A stretch of DNA of 29,199 nucleotides from CAYOHR01 sp964512145 (lineage in GTDB: Bacteria; Bacteroidota; Bacteroidia; Flavobacteriales_G; JALEGO01): NCBI GenBank assembly GCA_964512145.1, contig CAZEIM010000035.1:1-29199 (forward strand), given 5' to 3'. Position 1 is the stretch's first letter, and each line of letters opens with the position of its first letter. Position numbers and translations under genes: made by a program. Positions 24,587-29,199 of the stretch are shown here, piece by piece. The notes beneath the pieces are model-generated. The model was given only the letters and a program-made list of their open reading frames with translations. It had not been told where the DNA came from and made no database searches.

Positions 24587-25624
24587 TTATTTCTGCTTTT
24601 GTGACTGTAGGGTTAAGTTACATAATTTGTAGAGTAAACGAGCACCTACATTTCCGTCCCAATTTGTTTGTTCGTGCGATGCTACTTCATTTAAATCAAA
24701 GGCAACGATTCGTTTTTTATGTTGTATTAATTTTTTTAATAAATAAATGCTTTCATAAAACTCTAGTCCTCCCGCCACAGGTGTTCCGGTTCCGGGGCAT
24801 AGTTTTGGGTCTAATCCGTCAATATCAAAGCTAATATATACTGCTTCGGTTTTTATTTGTTTTATTATTTCGTTACACAATGTATCCCATGTTTTACCGT
24901 TGTACATACTCTCTTTTAATTGTTGATCAAAAAATGTAATACTTTTTTTGTTTTTTTGAGTTTGTTGTACTTCTTCTTCGCAGTAATCTCTTATGCCAAC
25001 ATGCACTAAATTTTTTATATTCGCACAATTTTTTAGCGCATTGTACATAATAGATGCGTGTGAGTATTCAAAACCCTCATATGCTTTTCGCAAATCATAA
25101 TGAGCATCAATATGCAAAATGGTAAATTCGGATACATTTTTTGAAACCGCTTCTATTAATCCCAAAGGCGTACTATGGTCGCCACCTAATACTACCGGAA
25201 TAATTCCTTTTTTAAAGTAGTGGTTGGATTTTTCAAAAAGCCATTCTTTTAATTCATGGCAAGCGGTATTTATCTTTTTTAAATCTTTTTGCGTGTTTTG
25301 GTTTACTTGACCTGTTGTAAATGCTTCAATATATTTTTCGGCTAATTTGCGATAGGCTTTATTTTTTTTTATAATATTTTTGTCTAATTTTTCCATGGCA
25401 ACACCCAGTTTCCATGCGTCAGGAACGTCTGCATCCAATAAATCTACTTGATAAGAAGCTTCTAATACTTTTTCAGGGCCTAATGAGGTACCTGAGTTAA
25501 ATGAAACGGTTACTTCCCAAGGAATAGGAATAATGACTAAATGAGCATTTTTTGAGGAAAAGGGTAGTCCAAAAATATTATTATTTGAGGCAGGACTATT
25601 TGGGTCGAAATATTGAATATTCAT
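24587..25624 (-). CDS. Arginase/agmatinase/formiminoglutamase (ureohydrolase) family enzyme, 345 aa
   Basis: Binuclear manganese hydrolase. Metal ligands are all visible: His150 in 'VVLGGDHSTPLG', Asp173, His175 and Asp177 in 'LHIDAHYDLR', and Asp267 and Asp269 in 'SFDIDGLDPKLCPGTGTPV'. The N-terminal block 'IPIPWEVTVSFNSGTSLGP' is the form seen in agmatinase-like Bacteroidota proteins. The substrate (agmatine, arginine, formiminoglutamate or another guanidino compound) cannot be settled by reading. There is no obvious promoter in the short gap to the HU terminator at 25638-25671, so expression could rely on read-through or a weak start in that gap. Confidence 0.92.
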   Translation of the reverse strand: MNIQYFDPNSPASNNNIFGLPFSSKNAHLVIIPIPWEVTVSFNSGTSLGPEKVLEASYQVDLLDADVPDAWKLGVAMEKLDKNIIKKNKAYRKLAEKYIEAFTTGQVNQNTQKDLKKINTACHELKEWLFEKSNHYFKKGIIPVVLGGDHSTPLGLIEAVSKNVSEFTILHIDAHYDLRKAYEGFEYSHASIMYNALKNCANIKNLVHVGIRDYCEEEVQQTQKNKKSITFFDQQLKESMYNGKTWDTLCNEIIKQIKTEAVYISFDIDGLDPKLCPGTGTPVAGGLEFYESIYLLKKLIQHKKRIVAFDLNEVASHEQTNWDGNVGARLLYKLCNLTLQSQKQK

Positions 25625-25637
25625 AGTGTTTAAAATA

Positions 25638-25671
25638 AAAAAACCTTTCCCCGTTAGGAGAAAGGTTTTTT
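25638..25671 (-). terminator. Rho-independent terminator of the HU gene
   Basis: Arms 25638-25649 and 25660-25671 pair over 12 bp (AAAAAACCTTTC with GAAAGGTTTTTT) around a 10-base loop, and runs of T flank the stem on both strands. It lies 15 bp after the HU stop and 13 bp before the next gene's start. Confidence 0.85.
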
Positions 25672-25686
25672 AAAAAAAGAATTAAA

Positions 25687-25965
25687 TTACTTTTTTTGAA
25701 CAGCTTCTGTTAAGTCAGAACCAGCTTTAAATCTTACAACATTTTTTGCTGGAATTTTAATAGCTTTTCCTGTTTGAGGATTTCTTCCTTCTCTAGCAGC
25801 TCTTTTAGTTACTGAGAAAGATCCAAAACCTACTAAAGCAAGTTTATCACCTTTTTTTAAGGCTTTAGAAGTTACTTTAGTAAAAGCATCTACTGCTTTT
25901 TTTGCATCAGCTTTTGTTAATTTTGCCTCAGATGCAATAGCATCAATTAATTCAGTTTTATTCAT
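25687..25965 (-). CDS. HU family DNA-binding protein, 92 aa
   Basis: Nucleoid-associated protein that bends DNA as a dimer. The sequence has the HU layout: helices 'KTELIDAIASEAKLTKADAK', 'ALVGFGSFSV' (GFGSF at 46-50), the DNA-gripping arm with 'GRNPQTGKAIKI' (intercalating Pro63) and the end 'VRFKAGSDLTEAV'. I chose ATG at 25965 (92 aa, usual length); an upstream GTG-started extension to 26058 would run through the promoter and leader hairpin and adds hydrophobic residues foreign to HU. Confidence 0.96.
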   Translation of the reverse strand: MNKTELIDAIASEAKLTKADAKKAVDAFTKVTSKALKKGDKLALVGFGSFSVTKRAAREGRNPQTGKAIKIPAKNVVRFKAGSDLTEAVQKK

Positions 25966-25980
25966 TTTTAAAGTTTTTAT

Positions 25981-25992
25981 GTCCTTTCGGAC
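25981..25992 (-). promoter_or_regulatory. GNRA-tetraloop hairpin in the HU leader
   Basis: The minus-strand transcript reads GUCC-GAAA-GGAC, a 4-bp stem closed by a GAAA tetraloop, 15 bases before the HU start codon and just after the predicted transcription start. It could affect translation or mRNA stability. Confidence 0.5.
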
Positions 25993-26006
25993 GGTTAAAC
26001 ATGTGA

Positions 26007-26036
26007 CAAATTTATACGTAGGTTTTACAAGTGCAA
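26007..26036 (-). promoter_or_regulatory. Bacteroidota-type sigma promoter of HU (TTG-N19-TAAATTTG)
   Basis: Minus strand has TTG (26036-26034), a 19-base spacer, then TAAATTTG (26014-26007), an exact match to the -33 TTG / -7 TAnnTTTG pattern of the primary sigma factor in this phylum. Predicted start is near 26000, giving a leader of about 35 bases. Confidence 0.8.
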
Positions 26037-26061
26037 GAAAATAGGCAAGAAAAATCACACG

Positions 26062-26092
26062 ATTGTTAATAAATACCTTAAATTGTTAATAA
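26062..26092. repeat. Two 11-bp direct repeats at 20-bp period
   Basis: ATTGTTAATAA occurs exactly at 26062-26072 and 26082-26092, upstream of the HU promoter. On the minus strand each contains TTATTAACA, one mismatch from the DnaA-box pattern TTATNCACA. They may be a regulator site for HU or the divergent gene; a DnaA role is only a possibility. Confidence 0.5.
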
Positions 26093-26250
26093 CCTAGGGT
26101 AAAATAGCCTAGTATTGATGTTTAACATAGCTAATTTTATTAATAAGTTGTTTATTTTTTCTTCTGTAATTTTATATACCTACAGATTACCGATGGATTA
26201 AATTATTTTATTCTCTACTTTAATTTATCGATATTTGCTTGAAGTAGTTT

Positions 26251-26976
26251 ATGAAATTAATAAAGAAAAAAATATATATATTAAGTTGTTTTTTGATGGT
26301 TTATGTATCCTATTCATTATCTCAAACCAATATTCCAATAACAATTCAAGGTAAGGTGTATGAAAAACATCAAAAAGTCGATTTTTTACGAGTAATAATT
26401 GTAAATCAACGTACAGGTATCGGTAAATTTGGAAATCAGGATGGGTCATTTGAAATACAAGTATTAAAAAACGATACAGTGGTGGTATCTGTTTTAGGAT
26501 ACCAAACTATAAAATTATGTTATGTGGATTCTTTATATGCTCCGGTATATAAAGTAAATATTCCTGTAGAGCCTATTGAAATAAATTTACCGGCTGTTTC
26601 GGTTTTTCCTAAAAGAGATTTAAAAAGAATTTATGAAGACATTAGTAAACTTGGATACAGTGAATCGGACTATAAAATAAGTGGCATTAATGCCTTAGAA
26701 AGCCCCATAACTTTTTTGTATCAATCGCTTAGCAAACGGGCTAAAAAAGAACGTTTAGCCATTGAATTACAAAACGAACAAAGAAGAAGGGACTTGTTAA
26801 AGGAGTTACTGGGTAAATATGCCGATGCTCAAATCATTGATTTAGATGAGCGTTCGTTTGATGTGTTTATTGACTACTGTAAAATATCCGATTTTTTGCT
26901 TCAAAATACTACGCAATATGAATTTATTCAAATAATTAGGCAAAAATATCAGGAGTTTAGCCGGTATGGGTATTAA
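26251..26976 (+). CDS. Exported carboxypeptidase-regulatory-like (CarboxypepD_reg) domain protein, 241 aa
   Basis: Signal peptide ~1-25 (…MVYVSYSLSQ). Residues ~30-105 form a seven-stranded regulatory-like beta sandwich: 'ITIQGKVYEKHQKVDFLRVII', then 'GKFGNQDGSFEIQVLKNDTVVVSVLGYQ', the pattern found at the N-terminus of SusC/TonB-dependent receptors and in many stand-alone exported proteins. After a linker 'LPAVSVFPKRDLKRIYEDISKLGY' comes a charged helical tail (~150-241) without a barrel, so it is not a truncated receptor of normal kind. Divergent from HU; upstream 285 bp contain the repeats described separately and no clear own promoter. Confidence 0.88.
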   Translation: MKLIKKKIYILSCFLMVYVSYSLSQTNIPITIQGKVYEKHQKVDFLRVIIVNQRTGIGKFGNQDGSFEIQVLKNDTVVVSVLGYQTIKLCYVDSLYAPVYKVNIPVEPIEINLPAVSVFPKRDLKRIYEDISKLGYSESDYKISGINALESPITFLYQSLSKRAKKERLAIELQNEQRRRDLLKELLGKYADAQIIDLDERSFDVFIDYCKISDFLLQNTTQYEFIQIIRQKYQEFSRYGY

Positions 26977-27134
26977 CGTTTTATTTGAAGAAAGGGAGCG
27001 TAGCTTGTGTAAGACAAAATAAAATTTTTGAAAAAAAATTATACCTTTAGTTTGCTTGAGTTATAGAAATCGATTGAGCAAAGTTTTTTTGCTATTTGCA
27101 CATTTGGTTGGGCATGTCATCAAAAAAAATAAAA

Positions 27135-27887
27135 TTAAAATAGATGAAGATGATCATGCTCTTTGCTTCCAATAAAGAAGGGTCCAATTCTACTACCAAC
27201 AAAATAATAAAGTGGATATTTAGTAAATACTATTTGCCCATTAACAGCCATCTGATAAAGTGTTAAGATATTTCCTGTATTACTTTGCTCAAGTAAAAAT
27301 AGATTTTCTTGTATAAGGTCTTTTTTCTTATTTATCTTTTTCGAATCACAAGTCAATACACAAAGTCTAACATCTCTAGCATGATTTATATATGTTTGGA
27401 GAGACAATTTAATCTCAATTTCACAAGTTTTTAGAAAGTAATATGCAGACGTAGTGCTACCCATAACCTTTAGACCATTTTGCACAAAATTTCGATCAAA
27501 CCAAATATGAGTATTGCCTTGATCAGCAAATAGCCTTTGCTTAATTTCTTCTATTTTATGAATTTCATTGATTGATGAGATATGTTCAGGTTCACTGTCA
27601 CATATATATTTTCCAAATAGGAGATTTATTAATCTTAAGTATCTCTCACGAACTTTGACTCTTAACAATTCTTTTTCATCTATATCGTGAATTATAATAT
27701 TATATGGCAAAAGGCCCCAAGATTTAGTGTTATTTTTTGTTCCCCATTTAATTAGTAAAAGTGTATGCGTATTCGTAATCTTCTTTTTATAAACAATTTC
27801 TAATGTCTCCTTTTCATTTAAAGACAAAGCGTTGAATTCAATAAATTTAAGTAATAACTTTTCGTCAACTTTCGACAATTTCGGCAT
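27135..27887 (-). CDS. Protein of unknown function, 250 aa, in accessory region
   Basis: No signal peptide or transmembrane helix; probably cytoplasmic. Features seen: 'KLLLKFIEFNALSLNEKE' N-terminal helix, 'TLLLIKWGTKNN', a central helical region 'EERYLRLINLLFGKYI'-like, 'HIWFDRNFVQNGLKVMGST', 'LSLQTYINHARDVRLCVLTCD', and a histidine-rich end 'EHDHLHLF'. I recognise no family. It starts 25 bp after a copy of the palindromic repeat that carries a promoter-like motif. A RYYYAAC heptamer (GCCCAAC on the minus strand, 27113-27107) lies just after its stop, which is one reason to consider a cassette-like arrangement. Confidence 0.7.
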   Translation of the reverse strand: MPKLSKVDEKLLLKFIEFNALSLNEKETLEIVYKKKITNTHTLLLIKWGTKNNTKSWGLLPYNIIIHDIDEKELLRVKVRERYLRLINLLFGKYICDSEPEHISSINEIHKIEEIKQRLFADQGNTHIWFDRNFVQNGLKVMGSTTSAYYFLKTCEIEIKLSLQTYINHARDVRLCVLTCDSKKINKKKDLIQENLFLLEQSNTGNILTLYQMAVNGQIVFTKYPLYYFVGSRIGPFFIGSKEHDHLHLF

Positions 27888-27911
27888 TCCTTATTTTATT
27901 ATTTGAGCAGT

Positions 27912-28005
27912 TGAGGTGCTAAACGAAGTTACGAGTTGGATTTTAGAAAACCAAAGAAATTTGGTTTTTAAAATACAGAGTACTCGTAATACAATTTCTT
28001 TTAGC
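27912..28005. repeat. Long imperfect palindrome; copy 1 of the direct repeat
   Basis: Bases 27912-27966 are identical to 29145-29199 (55 bp, limited by the window edge). The palindrome spans 27918-28005: GCTAAA/TTTAGC at the outer ends, then GAA/TTC, TTACGAGT (27929-27936) with ACTCGTAA (27982-27989), TTTT/AAAA, and an inner 9-bp stem AAAACCAAA (27947-27955) with TTTGGTTTT (27960-27968) around GAAA. It fills much of the 188-bp gap between two minus-strand genes. Confidence 0.85.
27924..27954 (-). promoter_or_regulatory. Promoter-like motif inside repeat copy 1
   Basis: Minus strand has TTG (27954-27952), a 20-base spacer and TAACTTCG (27931-27924), one mismatch from TAnnTTTG, pointing at the gene starting at 27887 with about 30 bases of leader. 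Confidence 0.45.
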
Positions 28006-28075
28006 TATTGTTAGGGTACGTTTTCTCGATGTCACCCTGAGGTTTATACACTGTTGTGTTTAGTTAGTATGCAAA

Positions 28076-28456
28076 TTACCACTTTCCATTAACTTTAAAC
28101 CAAGTGGACTTAATGTGTTCGGAATATGTAATATAAAAGTCATTTACTTTTACTTTATTGTTTTTTAAGTTACTAGAATCATTAGGCTGAAAAAAACCGT
28201 TAAAATCTCCATTAAATTCATTTTGTGTAAGTAATATTCCATTGCTGTCTTTGCTAATAGTTACTATTTCAAGTTTCTCACAATAGTATTTCAATGAGTC
28301 TATATCCTCAACTTTGTATGTATTTAAGTTAGTAATTGACAAAATGGGAGAATTACGTATTGCATTTGCATATTGCTCATTAAATTCAGCATCGTTGCAT
28401 GATACCAATAGTAAAGCAAAAATAAAAATTAAGGTGGTTTCGATTAATTTTCTCAT
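28076..28456 (-). CDS. Small lipoprotein of unknown function, 126 aa
   Basis: Lipoprotein signal MRKLIETTLIFIFALLLVSC with acylated Cys20 followed by NDAEFNEQ. The mature ~106 residues have an Asn-rich middle ('NEFNGDFNGFFQPNDSSN') and an ending 'STWFKVNGKW'. No family recognised. It follows the lipoprotein gene at 28471-29142 by 14 bp, so the two are probably one transcript, and both lie between the two repeat copies. Confidence 0.78.
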   Translation of the reverse strand: MRKLIETTLIFIFALLLVSCNDAEFNEQYANAIRNSPILSITNLNTYKVEDIDSLKYYCEKLEIVTISKDSNGILLTQNEFNGDFNGFFQPNDSSNLKNNKVKVNDFYITYSEHIKSTWFKVNGKW

Positions 28457-28470
28457 ATTACTGTAATGGG

Positions 28471-29142
28471 CTATATTTTTTCAAATATTCCATTTTGATT
28501 CAACCGTTTTATAGAATATTTAGATTCAGTTTCCAATGTATCTAGGTATTCAAATGATTCAATTGTTTGTTTCAATAAGTCTATTTTTTTTATTCTAGGG
28601 ACATTGGGTATAGACCCTTCTAATAGAATAATAACATCTTCATTTTCCCAGAATGCGTTTTCAACGAAATGAGACTCGGAACAAAAATATAGTCGAATAA
28701 TAGTATTTTCTCTTAAGTCTACTAAGTTAACCTCTTGATCTAAAGCAAAATCTGCGAAATTATTGGAGTCGAGTAAAATCTGGTAGCTATCAAAATCTAT
28801 ATACTTTGATTTATTTTCATTAAAGACTAAAAGAGGAAAAAATCGATTATCGAATCTACTGTCGAAACTACCAATAATATTTCCTTTCTGAAGTATTAAT
28901 GTATCGACATGAAATAAAATAAAATTTGATATAGAGAAGGAAGGATCTAATGTCGTGTAATAATCAATCCAGGTCTTAAGAATACTATTCTCAGCATTCT
29001 TAATTTCGAAGTATTGTGTTTCTGAAGAATCTATGGAATAATAACTTTCGGTTTCTTTATAGTTTTTATTTGGTTCTTTGCAGCTAAAGAAAACCAAGTG
29101 AAATAAAAGGGTTATATGTGGTATGAATTTCAAATTAAACAC
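28471..29142 (-). CDS. Lipoprotein of unknown function, 223 aa, starting at a repeat edge
   Basis: The frame starts at GTG 29142, only 2 bp from the end of repeat copy 2; no ATG exists near the start, and a TTG three codons later is an alternative. Signal sequence …LLFHLVFFSC with acylated Cys21 followed by KEPNKN. The mature protein is acidic and beta-rich ('LFHVDTLILQKGNIIGSF', 'NTIIRLYFCSES', 'EDVIILLEGSIPNV'). No family recognised. The close junction with the repeat suggests that the repeat supplies its promoter and nearly its leader, or that an original start was replaced. Confidence 0.75.
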   Translation of the reverse strand: MFNLKFIPHITLLFHLVFFSCKEPNKNYKETESYYSIDSSETQYFEIKNAENSILKTWIDYYTTLDPSFSISNFILFHVDTLILQKGNIIGSFDSRFDNRFFPLLVFNENKSKYIDFDSYQILLDSNNFADFALDQEVNLVDLRENTIIRLYFCSESHFVENAFWENEDVIILLEGSIPNVPRIKKIDLLKQTIESFEYLDTLETESKYSIKRLNQNGIFEKI

Positions 29143-29144
29143 AA

Positions 29145-29199
29145 TGAGGTGCTAAACGAAGTTACGAGTTGGATTTTAGAAAACCAAAGAAATTTGGTT
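29145..29199. repeat. Copy 2 of the direct repeat, cut by window edge
   Basis: Identical over 55 bp to 27912-27966 at an offset of 1233 bp, same orientation. It contains the left half of the palindrome, including AAAACCAAA and the start of TTTGG; the right half lies beyond the window. Confidence 0.85.
29157..29187 (-). promoter_or_regulatory. Promoter-like motif inside repeat copy 2
   Basis: Same TTG-N20-TAACTTCG motif as in copy 1 (TTG at 29187-29185, TAACTTCG at 29164-29157), pointing at the lipoprotein starting at 29142 with a leader of under 10 bases. Confidence 0.4.

Noticed and set aside
25966..26058. N-terminal extension of HU from a GTG at 26058
   Set aside because: It covers the promoter and leader hairpin, and HU proteins begin at the Met at 25965.
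27077..27093. Small hairpin AGCAAA/TTTGCT after the 27135-27887 gene
   Set aside because: 6-bp stem without a following T-run on either strand; likely chance in AT-rich DNA.
27912..29199. CRISPR array or insertion sequence
   Set aside because: Only two repeat copies, more than 1 kb apart with genes between them, and no transposase-like product or terminal duplications.

Overview
The window is AT-rich (coding stretches roughly 25-35% GC by eye) and uses the standard bacterial code. It comes from a member of the Bacteroidota, probably a Flavobacteriia- or Cytophagia-like lineage. The evidence is the DUF4924 protein, the Thx ribosomal protein, YwqK/MORN-like repeat proteins, a subtilase with a type IX secretion (T9SS) sorting tail, many short-lipobox lipoproteins, and a clear TTG-N19-TAnnTTTG promoter in front of an HU gene. 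No tRNA, rRNA, transposase or CRISPR array was seen, and no gene-free stretch exceeds 300 bases.

Positions 1-13779 (minus strand) form one tightly packed run of eight genes with 0-10 bp gaps or short overlaps. In transcription order they are: an outer-membrane beta-barrel with a coiled-coil insert (TTG start), a secreted Ig-like protein, a membrane-anchored OmpH/Skp-like protein, a lipoprotein, a 1910-residue RHS/YD-related giant protein, an 832-residue propeller/PKD protein, a 240-residue exported protein, and an exported protein cut by the window edge. The conserved C-terminal tail that I expect at the end of giant proteins of this type sits instead at the end of the 832-residue protein. 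This operon is the best candidate in the window for an undescribed envelope or surface system.

Positions 13933-18373 (plus) hold a four-gene operon: YwqK/MORN protein, mnmA, lipoprotein, and a T9SS-tagged subtilase. A FAH-family hydrolase (minus) converges on it with only 4 bp between stop codons. Positions 19138-22601 (plus) hold a second four-gene operon: TPR lipoprotein, a second OmpH-like protein, DUF4924, and a second, larger YwqK/MORN protein. OmpH-like and MORN-like genes thus each occur twice.

Positions 22684-25965 (minus) hold a lipoprotein, ribosomal protein Thx with a long Lys/Ala tail, TrmH (SpoU-type tRNA methyltransferase), an arginase/agmatinase-family enzyme, and HU with a recognisable promoter, leader hairpin and terminator. 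A carboxypeptidase-regulatory-like exported protein follows on the plus strand (26251-26976).

Positions 27135-29199 look accessory: three unrecognised minus-strand genes, two of them lipoproteins. Two copies of a repeat at least 55 bp long (identical where both are visible) lie directly in front of the first gene of each unit. The complete copy is an 88-bp imperfect palindrome carrying both a terminator-like hairpin and a promoter-like motif.
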